Assembly: GCA_016183985.1 (NCBI GenBank)
Contig: JACPDN010000006.1
Span: 1,054,001-1,118,000 of the forward strand
Length of the DNA: 64,000 bases
Direction of reading: 5' to 3'
Origin: Pseudomonadota bacterium
GTDB lineage: Bacteria > Pseudomonadota > Alphaproteobacteria > Dongiales > Dongiaceae
In this document: one piece after another, positions 27,605 to 36,733 of the stretch
Position numbering within the stretch: position 1 is the stretch's first letter
Layout of the letters: each line of letters begins with the position of its first letter
Translations under genes and position numbers: made by a program
Notes under the pieces: model-generated
Seen by the model: the letters and a program-made list of their open reading frames with translations, nothing else
Databases searched by the model: none
Told to the model about the DNA's origin: nothing

Positions 27605-28303
27605 TCAGCGCCGATGCAGCCACCAGCCGTTTTCATTGATCGAGTAGACCGGCTGGTAGTGTTTGACGGTGTTGGCGGGCACAACGGTCTTGATCTGATT
27701 GTCGAGCAGTAGCGCATCCGACCCGTTATAGACGATGAGCACGGCGTGACCGACGCCGAGATTGAGATCCTGCAGGGCCACCACCCGCATGTCCTCGATG
27801 GGAATTCCCAGGGCCTTCAGGGCCATCATTTTCGAAATAGCGTAATCTTCGCAATCGCCGTTCTTCTTGAGGAACTGGTAGGGCGTCGCCCAATAATCCT
27901 CCGCGCCCCAGTTCTTCATATCGATGATGTAGCGCTTGGAGTTCATCAACTTGTTGACCTCCTTGATCTGGGTCAACCGGTCCTTGCCCTTGAGGTCGTC
28001 GATAAAACCCTTCCAGCCCTTGGCCGTGCAGGTGTCGGACTCGCAAGGCGCTCCACCCTTCCAGCGGCCGATCATGTCGAGCCATTTGGGGAATTTCTTC
28101 AGATTTTTCGACGGCAGCTCGATCGAGCTGAAAATCTTTGGATAGGTCCGCGCCTCTGCCAGGTCCGGCAGGACGGCGAGAACGGCAAGGCCGAGCACGG
28201 CCAGCGCCACGGCTCGACGCCACTGCACCGCGCGATGCCGCGGCCGGCGCCTTTGCGCTTGCCCTGGCCTTCCCCCTGGTCCCATCCTGTCACCTATCTC
28301 CAA
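27605..28303 (-). CDS. LapG-like transglutaminase-fold cysteine protease (BTLCP)
   Basis: A 232-residue exported BTLCP-family protein: Arg-rich start, a membrane/signal segment (about 30-48), then the protease core. The catalytic Cys is in KNGDCEDYAISK, the His in GVGHAVLIVY and the Asp in LLLDNQI; DYWATPYQFL and PVYSINENGWWL match LapG. LapG cleaves large RTX adhesins in the periplasm and needs Ca2+; no RTX adhesin is in the window. Order LapG then EAL-like gene mirrors lapG-lapD of pseudomonads. It is divergent from the HD-GYP-like gene. Confidence 0.85.
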   Translation of the reverse strand: MEIGDRMGPGGRPGQAQRRRPRHRAVQWRRAVALAVLGLAVLAVLPDLAEARTYPKIFSSIELPSKNLKKFPKWLDMIGRWKGGAPCESDTCTAKGWKGFIDDLKGKDRLTQIKEVNKLMNSKRYIIDMKNWGAEDYWATPYQFLKKNGDCEDYAISKMMALKALGIPIEDMRVVALQDLNLGVGHAVLIVYNGSDALLLDNQIKTVVPANTVKHYQPVYSINENGWWLHRR

Positions 28304-28484
28304 TCGGCCCCGACCCTACACGCAGCGTGTGACCGGCAGATATCAATGGCAACCGTAAATCACCCCAGCGCCACGCAACCGCCTCAAAGGCTCGATTGGC
28401 GGTGCCCGAATCCCGTGCTAATGTATCAAATTGAATTTATCTGCCAACCCATTGATTCAGTACTCATGAAGGGGGAAACCTGAC

Positions 28485-30605
28485 GTGGCCGAACCAGTTC
28501 CGGGGACGACCCCCACCGAAACTTTGCAAGAAGAGGCCGGACGCAAGTTCGACTTAAAGGTGATCTTCCCGGCGATTATCCTGGTCCTGATCGCCGTTAT
28601 TGGTGTCATCGCCGTCAGTTATTTCGTCGATCAGGAACGCCAGCGCGAGGAAACCCAGTGGCAGCTGCGCATGGGCATCGTCGCCGACAGCCGCTTCAGC
28701 GATGTCGATCGTTGGCTGAACCGCCAGCTCGATGAACTGACCGGCCTCGCCAAGAACGAATCCCTGCAGATCTATACCGACCAGATCGCCGAACTCTCGG
28801 CCGATGCGACGCAGAGCGACCAGGTCGAGGCGCTGCGCGATTACCTGCGCAACCTCCTCACCGTCACCGCCGACCGCACCGGCTTTGCCCTGCCGCCGCC
28901 CGCAAGCGGCGACGTGCCGGCCAATGTTGCCGAAGCGGGCCTGGCCGGCCTGATGATCATCGACGCCAAGGGGAATGTCGTTGCGGCTTCGCCCGGCGCC
29001 CCACCCTATAGCGGCGAGTTGCAGACCTTTGTGAGCGCCCAGGCGCAAGGCCAGCGCACCGTCAGCGACATGACGCTGAATTCACGCGGCAATCCCAGCA
29101 TGGCCTTTGTCGTGCCGATCCTCGCCGCACAGAGCGAAGGCGCGCAGGCAAGCCAGATCGGCTTGATCGTCGGCGTCAAGGAAGTGGCGGACGAGATCTT
29201 CCCGCTGCTGAAACAGCCGGGCGAAACCAGCAGCACGGCCAAGACCACGCTGGTGCGCTTCAAGGATGGCCGCGTCCTCTATCTGTCACCGGGCGCCGAT
29301 GGCAAGCCAATGAAGCCGGAGCTCGACGCGACGACCCCGGATCTCGACACGGCCTTTGCTGCCCAAAAGCCCGGCGCCTTCGCGACCGACAAGCGCAATG
29401 CCGCCGGCGACCGGGTGCTGGTCACCGGCCGCGCCTTCCAACAGGTGCCTTGGGCCATCGCCCATACCATCAATTATGACGAAGCCCTGGGTGCTGCCGA
29501 GGCGCGCTTCCGCAACCTCACCATCGTCCTGCTGCTTGTGGTAGGCTTGGTTGGCGTCATCATCATCGCCGTCTGGCGCCATGGTTCCTCTCGCCGTGCC
29601 AGCCTTGCTGCGAGCCAAGCCCAGCAGATGGCCACGAAATTCGAGAGCCAGAAGAACCTTCTGCAGCTGGTCACCGACAGCCAGCCGACGCAGATCTTCA
29701 TCCTCGACGAAAAGGACCAGTATCAGTTCGCCAACAGTCAGGCCGCCAAGGCCGCCGGCATCCCCAATACCGAGATGATCGGCAAGCCGATCGCGAACGT
29801 CTTGGGCCCGCAGGCCGCTAAGCGTTATGTGACATTGAGCCACGAGGCCATGGAACTGAAGCACGAAGTCTCCAACGTTGCCCGGCTTGACGATGCCGGC
29901 AAGGTGAAGGTCGTGCAGTCCGAGCATATCCCACTCAAGGACGCGGCCGGCAATCCGCGTTCGGTTCTCACGGTCGAACGCGACATCACCGATGTCGTGA
30001 CCGAACGTGAGCGCCGCGCCCGCACTCTCAATCAGCTGGTGAAAACGCTGGTCGACGTGGTCGACAAGCGCGATCCCTTTGCCGCCCAGCATTCCTCGCG
30101 CGTGGCACAGGTGGCGCGTTCCGTCGCCAAGGAAATGGGGTTGACCGAGGTCGAAGTGGAGACCGCCGATATCGCCGGAAACCTCCTCAATCTCGGCAAG
30201 ATCCTCATCCCGCAGGAGGTTCTCTCCAAGACCGGCCAGCTCACCGAAGCCGAGCGCGACATGATCAAGAACTCGATCCAGACCAGCGCCGACCTGCTGC
30301 AGGGGATCGAATTCGACGGCCCGGTCGTGCTCACCCTACGCCAGGCCCAGGCCAATTGGGACGGCACCGGCCAGCCCACGGGCCTTGCCGGCGACAGCAT
30401 CGTCGTCACGGCCCGCGTCATCGCCGTTGCCAATGCCTTCATCGGCATGATCAGCGACCGCGCTTTCCGCTCGGCCCTCAGCGTCGACGACGCGATCGAG
30501 AATCTGATGAAGGGTGCCGGCAAGGCCTTCGACCGCCGCGTCGTTGCAGCGCTCGTGAACTATCTCGACAATCACGGCGGCCGCACCGAGCTGGAGCGCC
30601 AGTAG
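28485..30605 (+). CDS. Membrane PAS protein with degenerate HD-GYP domain
   Basis: A 706-residue inner membrane protein. Two membrane segments (about 27-48 and 345-365) frame a ~300-residue periplasmic domain (dCache-like appearance); then a PAS domain (about 390-500) and an HD-GYP-type helical domain (about 515-690). In that domain the metal residues are lost: HD of LLHDIGK is replaced (LLNLGK), HHE is QAN, and GYP is GQP (DGTGQPTGL). It therefore should not hydrolyse c-di-GMP, but may bind it or relay a signal. It is divergent from the LapG-like gene with a 181-nt gap. Confidence 0.75.
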   Translation: MAEPVPGTTPTETLQEEAGRKFDLKVIFPAIILVLIAVIGVIAVSYFVDQERQREETQWQLRMGIVADSRFSDVDRWLNRQLDELTGLAKNESLQIYTDQIAELSADATQSDQVEALRDYLRNLLTVTADRTGFALPPPASGDVPANVAEAGLAGLMIIDAKGNVVAASPGAPPYSGELQTFVSAQAQGQRTVSDMTLNSRGNPSMAFVVPILAAQSEGAQASQIGLIVGVKEVADEIFPLLKQPGETSSTAKTTLVRFKDGRVLYLSPGADGKPMKPELDATTPDLDTAFAAQKPGAFATDKRNAAGDRVLVTGRAFQQVPWAIAHTINYDEALGAAEARFRNLTIVLLLVVGLVGVIIIAVWRHGSSRRASLAASQAQQMATKFESQKNLLQLVTDSQPTQIFILDEKDQYQFANSQAAKAAGIPNTEMIGKPIANVLGPQAAKRYVTLSHEAMELKHEVSNVARLDDAGKVKVVQSEHIPLKDAAGNPRSVLTVERDITDVVTERERRARTLNQLVKTLVDVVDKRDPFAAQHSSRVAQVARSVAKEMGLTEVEVETADIAGNLLNLGKILIPQEVLSKTGQLTEAERDMIKNSIQTSADLLQGIEFDGPVVLTLRQAQANWDGTGQPTGLAGDSIVVTARVIAVANAFIGMISDRAFRSALSVDDAIENLMKGAGKAFDRRVVAALVNYLDNHGGRTELERQ

Positions 30606-30620
30606 CAGCGAGGCTGCAAG

Positions 30621-30726
30621 CCCCCCTCCCAACCCTCCCCCTGAAGGGAGAGGGCTTCTGGACGAGTTCGCTTCAGTACCTCGCTCTGATCCCCTCTCCC
30701 TTCAGGGGGAGGGTCAGGGTGGGGGG
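30621..30726. repeat. GC-rich intergenic palindromic repeat, copy 2
   Basis: Same family as the copy at 8482-8589: arms CCCTCCCCCTGAAGGGAGAG and CTCTCCCTTCAGGGGGAGGG around a core with TACCTCGCT. It lies between the converging ends of the HD-GYP-like gene and the S33 peptidase gene and may act as a bidirectional terminator. Confidence 0.8.
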
Positions 30727-30744
30727 CGAAGCGATGACTCTCGC

Positions 30745-32298
30745 CTATTTCAGCGGCATCAGGAAATCCGGCGGTGTTTCGCTGCCCAGGCAGGAATCTC
30801 GGGGCGGCGTGCGCGGGTCATCGAGGAACCGCTCATAGATCGTATTGGCGCACGGATCATTGCCGATAAGGTCGTGCCCATAGCCGTCGAACTCCAGATA
30901 GAACCCGTTGACCAGATGCGAGGCTGCCATGCGGCCATAGACGGGCGGCGTCACCGGATCGAAGAGCCCGCTGAAAATCAGCGTCGGTAAATCGCTCGCC
31001 ACCGGTTCGGTGTCGGTCTGGCGTAAAGGCTGGACCGGTAGCGTCTTGCGCCAGCTGGCGCAGGTCGCAGCGAAACTTCCCGCCTCGCCGCCGACGGCAA
31101 GCCCGGCCAGCAACGGATAGCGGCGATAGGCGGCAATTGCCTTCTCCATGTCGTTGAAGGGCACCTCCTCCTGGCAATGCACCGCCATGAACATGGCGTC
31201 GCCGAAATCTTCGCGGCCGACATAATCGGTGACGAAGCTGTCGATATCGCGCTCGATGGCATCGCGCTCGTCCCGGTCATAGAGATCGATGAGTTGCGGC
31301 ACGCTTTCGATATCGGCCCGGTTATAGAGCAGATTGAAGAGGCGTGAGATCAGCAGCTCGCCATTCACCATCACCTTGATCGTGCCGTGGCCGGTGGGCG
31401 AGGGTCGCTGTAGCGCCAGCGGTTTCATGTCGAGACGCCGCACCAGGGCCGTCAATCGCCTTTCCAAATCGCCATAAGCTTTGGCACAATCCGGCTGGCG
31501 GGCGCAGGCGTTGAAGATCATGCGGAAGGCACGATCGGTGGTCGACGCGTCGTCTTCCAGGAACTGCGCCTCAGGCGGCAGCACGGAATCGAGCAGGACT
31601 GAGCGGATGTCGCCCGGATATTGCCGCATGTATTCCAGCGCCAGCCGAGTGCCATAGGAAAGGCCATAAACATTCCAGGCCGGCACCTTCAACGCGGCAT
31701 AAAGATCGTGAATGTCGGCCGCCCCATCGCGGCTGGTATAGGCGCCGGGGTTGAACCCTTCGCCGAGCAAGCGCTGGCCGCAAGCCGCTGCGGCATTCCT
31801 TTGCAGGTCCGCCGCCACGGCATCGTCGGTGCTCGCCAGAACGTCGATCGCGATCTTCTCGATTTCCGGACAATCGATGCGCGGTTGCACCAGGCCGGAA
31901 CCGCGCTGGTCGAACAGGATAAGATCGCGCTTTCTGGCCCAATCCGTTGAAGCCACGAAATCCCACCACCAGGCTATGCGCTCATCGTCGAGCCACGCCC
32001 CATCCCCCGGCCCGCCGGCAAGGTAGATGACGGGATCCGGGCGACTCTCCTCATCGATCTCGCTCGCCCGGATGATGACGACCGGCAAGTGCAGTCTCTT
32101 GCCTGGACCTATGGCAAGATCGAAATCTCGCGTCTCCGGCACGTCGAGGCGATAGCAATCGACCGTCCGTTCCTTGGGCGCGTCGAACCAGCAATCGGCC
32201 TTGGCGAGGTGCGGCGGTTCGGCCGCCGCCATATGCGAGGCGGTGATACCAAACAGGAATGGACAGACGATCCGGAGGAACCACACAAACTTCTGCAT
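30745..32298 (-). CDS. Exported S33-type alpha/beta peptidase (TAP-like)
   Basis: A 517-residue hydrolase of the prolyl/tripeptidyl aminopeptidase group. A signal peptide (about 1-26) is followed by YLAGGPGDGAW (oxyanion region), ILFDQRGSGLVQPRIDCPE, the nucleophile elbow VYGLSYGTRLALE (serine near 200), and a TAP-like C-terminal domain with LIFSGLFDPVTPP (Asp) and GYGHDLIGNDPC (His). Extracytoplasmic removal of N-terminal residues from peptides is likely; specificity unknown. Cys residues suggest disulfides. Confidence 0.88.
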   Translation of the reverse strand: MQKFVWFLRIVCPFLFGITASHMAAAEPPHLAKADCWFDAPKERTVDCYRLDVPETRDFDLAIGPGKRLHLPVVIIRASEIDEESRPDPVIYLAGGPGDGAWLDDERIAWWWDFVASTDWARKRDLILFDQRGSGLVQPRIDCPEIEKIAIDVLASTDDAVAADLQRNAAAACGQRLLGEGFNPGAYTSRDGAADIHDLYAALKVPAWNVYGLSYGTRLALEYMRQYPGDIRSVLLDSVLPPEAQFLEDDASTTDRAFRMIFNACARQPDCAKAYGDLERRLTALVRRLDMKPLALQRPSPTGHGTIKVMVNGELLISRLFNLLYNRADIESVPQLIDLYDRDERDAIERDIDSFVTDYVGREDFGDAMFMAVHCQEEVPFNDMEKAIAAYRRYPLLAGLAVGGEAGSFAATCASWRKTLPVQPLRQTDTEPVASDLPTLIFSGLFDPVTPPVYGRMAASHLVNGFYLEFDGYGHDLIGNDPCANTIYERFLDDPRTPPRDSCLGSETPPDFLMPLK

Positions 32299-32497
32299 CG
32301 TTACATTCTATCGTACTGGGCCCGCAGATGGGGGATGCGCCTGCGGCAGGGTCGATCGGCAGTCTTGTTATGCTTCCATCTGTGGTCAAGCGGTCCCGGC
32401 ATGGCTAGACTGGCGCCCAATTTAGAACCTGAAGCGGGCGGGTGAGCTGCCGGAACCGTCCGGCGGCGCGCCTTTTTCCGCGGAAAAAGATACAGGG

Positions 32498-35119
32498 ATG
32501 GTGCCTTCGGATTCCCCCAGCGATCTGCCGCCAGCACCGGCAGAGGCCGCCTTGCCGTTGCGCCCGCGCCGGCGCTTCGCCCGTTTTATGCTGCGACTGA
32601 CGCTGTTCCTGGTCGTCACGGCCGCCCTCGCCACTTTCTTTCGGCTGGAACTGGTCAATCGCGCCGGCCCCTGGCTCCTGACCCGCGAGCTCGATGTCCC
32701 CGTCGAGCTCGGCGTCGCCCGCTTCGATTGGCGCAGTTCGCATATCGACCGTCTCATCCTGGGCAGCCAACGCGACATCGTGATCGAGGATGTGAACCTC
32801 ACCTATGACCCTTTGAGTGCGCGGCTGCAATCCGTCGAAATCGGCCGCGTGGCGCTCCTGGCGCATTACGACCCGACCGAGGGCCGCGGCATCAGCCTGG
32901 GAGAGCTCGATCCGCTCGCCGATCGCCTACGCGCGATGGCGAGTACGCCCGGCGATCCGAATGCCGCCAGCGCGCCACTCCCGGACATGCTGGTGAAGTC
33001 GATCGAGATCGGTCTTTCCTCGCCGGCGGGCTTCATCAACGGCAGCGGCCAGGCCAATGTGAATGCGCAGGCAGTCATCGCCCAGTTCACCTTGCGCGAG
33101 CAGCAGGATTACGCCCGCGTCGATATCAGTCTTGCAGCACCGCTCACCAAGGACGGCAAACCGCCTCTGGGCGATGTGACGCTGAACATGGACGCACATT
33201 CGGCTCTGTGGTCGTTGCTGGGCCTGGCACAACCCACCGGCGGCAATATCAAGGCCAGCGCCCATTTGCGCATGCCGGAACCCGGCAGTGCCGCCGACGC
33301 ACCGATCGCACTGGCCGATTGGCAGGCGGAAGCCGTCAACTTCGCCTATCCGGGTTTTGCCACGCCGCTCAACGGCACGCTGGGCGGGGCCGCCGCCTAT
33401 GGCCTGGATTGGGTTTCGCTCGAAAAGCTGGCCGGTGAAATCAAGGGCGGCGTCAGCGCCGCTTTCACGGCCAAGATCGGCGGCAACCTGCGCGCATCGC
33501 CGCTCACGGGAACACAAAGCCTCGCCGGCGATCTCGACCTTAAGCTGGGTGGCGGCGACTTCGCCTTTCCCGGTGCCGGGGTGAGCGGCGTCACATTGGC
33601 CCTGCCCATTTCCCTCTCCGCCGCGCGGGTGGGCAATGCCACCACCGTCGATATCAGCCTCACGAAGCCCGGCACCCTCGGCTTCCAGAAGCTCGCTTTG
33701 GCGGACGGCTCGGTGACGTTGCCTAAGGCAACAACCCTGTCTTTCAAAGGGGATGGCGCCAGCACGGCACACTTCGCCTGGAGTGATGCAGCTCCCATTT
33801 CCGCCGATTTCAACCTGGCGCTCGCCAAATCCAGCCTCACGGTCGAACCGAAAGCGACGGGCGAGCGACTTCTTGTCGCCATGCCAGAAGCCAGGATCAC
33901 GGGCCGCTATGCGGCCGACGCCCCGCTCAGCTACACCTTCGACGTCAAGAACGCGCAGGTGGCGGCTCCCACACGCGCGCTGACACTCGGCAAGGTCGCC
34001 CTCAATCTGGCCAGTGACGCAAACGGTCTCAAGGCGAAACTCTCGACCGGGGCACTTGCCGGGCTCGGCTCGTTCACGCCGGTCAGGGGTGAGGCTGAGG
34101 CAACTTTGGTCGGCGACAAGGCGACCTTCAAAGCGCATTTCCAAGGCGACGATCAGCCGCTTGACCTCAACCTCACCGGCAAGGCGGACATCGCCAAGCT
34201 GAACGGCGCCGTCGATCTCAAACTGGCGCCGCTCGATTTCGCCGTGGGCAAGCTGCAGCCTTACAACCTATTCCCGCCCTTGCGCGATTATCTCGATGAC
34301 GTTTCCGGCCGCATCGAACTGGAAGGGCCGGTACGCTTCGATGGCGGCAAGCTCACCTCCGACCTCAAGCTCGGGCTCAAGAACTTCTCCGGCAAGGTAG
34401 GGCCGGTACTGCTTACCAACGTCAATTCCGTCATCAATATCGACCGGCCGTGGCCGCTCTCGACCAAGCCAGATCAGGTGGTGGCGGTTGAGCTCGCCGA
34501 TATCGGCCTGCCGCTCACCAACGTTCTCTTCCGCTTCAAGGTCAGCGACGGCAAGACATTGGATCTCAAGGAATCGCGCCTCGACATGGCCGGCGGCAAG
34601 GTGGCTCTCGATCCCGCCATCCTCACCTTCGACGCCCCGGCGCAGAATTTGATGCTGCGGGTCGACGGCATATCAGTCGGCCAGCTGTTCGATACGCTGG
34701 GTATTGCCGGCCTTTCGGGCGAGGGCAACGTCTCCGGTACCGTTCCGGTGACGATCTTCCCGGGCGGCATTGCCATTCCCGACGCCAAATTGGCGGCGAC
34801 CGCACCCGGCGTCCTGCGCTATGACAAGGCCCAGGCCCCCCTCGCGCTGCAGAGTGCGGGGGAGTCCGTGGCGATGGCCCTGCAGGCGCTGGCAGACTTC
34901 CATTACGAAAAGTTGATGCTGGATCTGACGCGGAATCTCACCGGGGATGTCAACCTGGGCTTGCATATCACCGGCCGCAATCCCAGCTTCTATGACGGCT
35001 ATCCGGTTGAATTCAACCTCTCCATCGAGGGGCGGCTCGACCAGGCGTTGAAGGAGGGCTTGGCCGGGTACAAGGTGCCGGATATGATCCAGCAGCAATT
35101 GCAAAAGCTCTCACCCTGA
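32498..35119 (+). CDS. ydbH: YdbH-family AsmA-like envelope protein
   Basis: An 873-residue protein with a Pro-rich start, one N-terminal membrane segment (about 34-52) and a long beta-rich periplasmic body, the AsmA-like bridge type. The C-terminal YdbH domain is recognisable (about 600-870; NVNSVINIDRPWPLSTKPDQ, ending near VPDMIQQQLQKL). In E. coli YdbH works with TamB and YhdP in phospholipid movement to the outer membrane. The next two genes are the ynbE and ydbL partners in the same order as in enterobacteria, which strengthens the assignment. Confidence 0.85.
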   Translation: MVPSDSPSDLPPAPAEAALPLRPRRRFARFMLRLTLFLVVTAALATFFRLELVNRAGPWLLTRELDVPVELGVARFDWRSSHIDRLILGSQRDIVIEDVNLTYDPLSARLQSVEIGRVALLAHYDPTEGRGISLGELDPLADRLRAMASTPGDPNAASAPLPDMLVKSIEIGLSSPAGFINGSGQANVNAQAVIAQFTLREQQDYARVDISLAAPLTKDGKPPLGDVTLNMDAHSALWSLLGLAQPTGGNIKASAHLRMPEPGSAADAPIALADWQAEAVNFAYPGFATPLNGTLGGAAAYGLDWVSLEKLAGEIKGGVSAAFTAKIGGNLRASPLTGTQSLAGDLDLKLGGGDFAFPGAGVSGVTLALPISLSAARVGNATTVDISLTKPGTLGFQKLALADGSVTLPKATTLSFKGDGASTAHFAWSDAAPISADFNLALAKSSLTVEPKATGERLLVAMPEARITGRYAADAPLSYTFDVKNAQVAAPTRALTLGKVALNLASDANGLKAKLSTGALAGLGSFTPVRGEAEATLVGDKATFKAHFQGDDQPLDLNLTGKADIAKLNGAVDLKLAPLDFAVGKLQPYNLFPPLRDYLDDVSGRIELEGPVRFDGGKLTSDLKLGLKNFSGKVGPVLLTNVNSVINIDRPWPLSTKPDQVVAVELADIGLPLTNVLFRFKVSDGKTLDLKESRLDMAGGKVALDPAILTFDAPAQNLMLRVDGISVGQLFDTLGIAGLSGEGNVSGTVPVTIFPGGIAIPDAKLAATAPGVLRYDKAQAPLALQSAGESVAMALQALADFHYEKLMLDLTRNLTGDVNLGLHITGRNPSFYDGYPVEFNLSIEGRLDQALKEGLAGYKVPDMIQQQLQKLSP

Positions 35120-35141
35120 CGGGACAACAACGAAGGTTCGC

Positions 35142-35357
35142 ATGATGACTGGCCGTCCCCATTTCCTACCGGCTCCCCTGGCGGTATCACTGCTCGGGCT
35201 GGGCCTTGGCCTTGCCGCCTGCAACCCGACCGTCAAGGTTGAGGCACCCGACAAGCCGATCGTGATCAACCTCAACGTCAAGATCGAGCAGGAGGTCCGG
35301 GTCAAGGTCGACAAGGATGTCGACAACCTGGTCACGTCGAACCCCAATATTTTCTGA
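35142..35357 (+). CDS. ynbE: YnbE-family lipoprotein
   Basis: A 71-residue lipoprotein: signal with lipobox LGLAAC (cysteine about 27), then NPTVKVEAPDKPIVINLNVK, the diagnostic YnbE sequence. The E. coli protein sits in the outer membrane, multimerises and contacts YdbH, completing an intermembrane bridge. It starts about 22 nt after ydbH and its stop overlaps ydbL by 1 nt. Confidence 0.9.
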   Translation: MMTGRPHFLPAPLAVSLLGLGLGLAACNPTVKVEAPDKPIVINLNVKIEQEVRVKVDKDVDNLVTSNPNIF

Positions 35358-35725
35358 TGCGGAAAGCCAAGACGATGCGCAACATTCTTCGCAACCTGAT
35401 GGTGGCCTTGTTCCTGGTCGGCAGCTTCGGCGCCGCCAGCCTGCCGGCCCATGCCGACCCGCTCGACGATGCCCGCGCCGCCGGCCAGGTCGGTGAACGC
35501 GCCGACGGCTATGTCGCCCTGGTCGACGCGAACGCACCCGCCGACATCAAGCAGCTGGTCAATGATGTGAACGCCAAGCGCCGCGCCGCCTATCAGAAGA
35601 TCGCCGCCGAAAAGAGCGTGCCGGCCGAACAGATCGGTGCCATCACGGCTGAGAAAATCATCCGCGAGATCCTGAAGCCCGGCATGTACTACATGGACGC
35701 CAGCGGCAGCTGGAAGCAGAAGTAG
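35357..35725 (+). CDS. ydbL: YdbL-family periplasmic protein (DUF1318)
   Basis: A 122-residue exported protein with a signal peptide cleaved after AHA and a DUF1318 core: VGERADGYVAL, VNDVNAKRRAAYQKIAAEKS, and G-x-Y-Y-M-D. YdbL is reported to act as a chaperone for the YdbH-YnbE bridge. It is probably cotranslated with ynbE (overlap of one base; the frame starts at 35357). A second Met seven codons in could be used. The last gene of the ydbH-ynbE-ydbL operon. Confidence 0.88.
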   Translation: MRKAKTMRNILRNLMVALFLVGSFGAASLPAHADPLDDARAAGQVGERADGYVALVDANAPADIKQLVNDVNAKRRAAYQKIAAEKSVPAEQIGAITAEKIIREILKPGMYYMDASGSWKQK

Positions 35726-35779
35726 TATCTGGCGCTCTTCTGCAGTATTTTTGCCTGGAGCACCCCGGGCCTGGAAGGG

Positions 35780-36733
35780 ATGTCCAGCAAGATGAGCCAG
35801 CGCAGCCTGCCAGCCGATATCGACGCGACCCTCGCTCTCCTGGGCGAGGGTCGTTACGTTGCCGACCGCGCCTTGGCCACAGCCATTTTCCTGTCCTTGA
35901 AACTGAAGCGCCCTCTGTTCCTTGAAGGCGAGGCCGGCGTCGGCAAGACCGAAATCGCCAAGGTGTTGAGTGCGACACTGGGCCGCGATCTCGTGCGCCT
36001 GCAATGCTATGAGGGCCTCGACATCGGCGCGGCGGTCTATGAATGGAACTACGCGCGCCAGATGCTGGAGATCCGGCTCGCCGAAGCCGCGCATGAGGGC
36101 GATAAGGGCAAAATCGCGGCCGACATCTTCTCGGAACGCTTTCTTATCAAGCGCCCTTTGCTTCAGGCGCTGGAAACCAATCCCAAAGGCCCTCCGGTTC
36201 TCCTCATCGATGAGCTCGACCGCACCGACGAACCGTTCGAAGCTTTCCTGCTCGAAATCCTCTCGGATTTCCAGGTGACGATCCCCGAGATCGGCGTGGT
36301 GAAGGCTGCCGAGCCGCCCCTCGTCGTCATCACTTCCAACCGCACGCGCGAGATTCACGACGCCATCAAGCGGCGCTGCTTCTACTACTGGGTCGATTAT
36401 CCCAGCGCCGCACGTGAACTTGAAATCCTGCGCACCAAGGTGCCGGCAGCCCAGCGCGATTTGGCTGAGGAGATCGTGGCCTTCGTCCAGCGTCTGCGGG
36501 CACGCGAGCTTTTCAAGCTGCCGGGTGTCGCCGAGACGATCGACTGGGCCGATGCGCTCCTGCAACTCAACCAGACCTCATTGGCACCGGAAGCCGTCGA
36601 CAACAGCCTCGGCGCCCTGCTCAAGTATCAGGACGATATCGCCAAGATCCGTGGCAGCGAGGCGGCGAAGATTCTCGACGAGATCAAGCTAGAGATCGCC
36701 GCCGGCCGGGTGCAGGCGGCGCGCAGCGCGTGA
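35780..36733 (+). CDS. MoxR-family AAA+ ATPase, CoxD-like
   Basis: A 317-residue AAA+ protein: Walker A GEAGVGKTE (about 49-57), Walker B LLIDELDR, sensor 1 VVITSNRTRE and arginine-finger region KRRCFYYWVDYP. The CoxD-like MoxR group activates molybdenum CO dehydrogenase-type enzymes together with a vWA partner, by analogy with MoxR-vWA chaperone pairs. It overlaps the vWA gene by 4 nt and begins a six-gene operon. GGAAGG lies close before the ATG; a Met at 35792 is an alternative start. Confidence 0.88.
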   Translation: MSSKMSQRSLPADIDATLALLGEGRYVADRALATAIFLSLKLKRPLFLEGEAGVGKTEIAKVLSATLGRDLVRLQCYEGLDIGAAVYEWNYARQMLEIRLAEAAHEGDKGKIAADIFSERFLIKRPLLQALETNPKGPPVLLIDELDRTDEPFEAFLLEILSDFQVTIPEIGVVKAAEPPLVVITSNRTREIHDAIKRRCFYYWVDYPSAARELEILRTKVPAAQRDLAEEIVAFVQRLRARELFKLPGVAETIDWADALLQLNQTSLAPEAVDNSLGALLKYQDDIAKIRGSEAAKILDEIKLEIAAGRVQAARSA

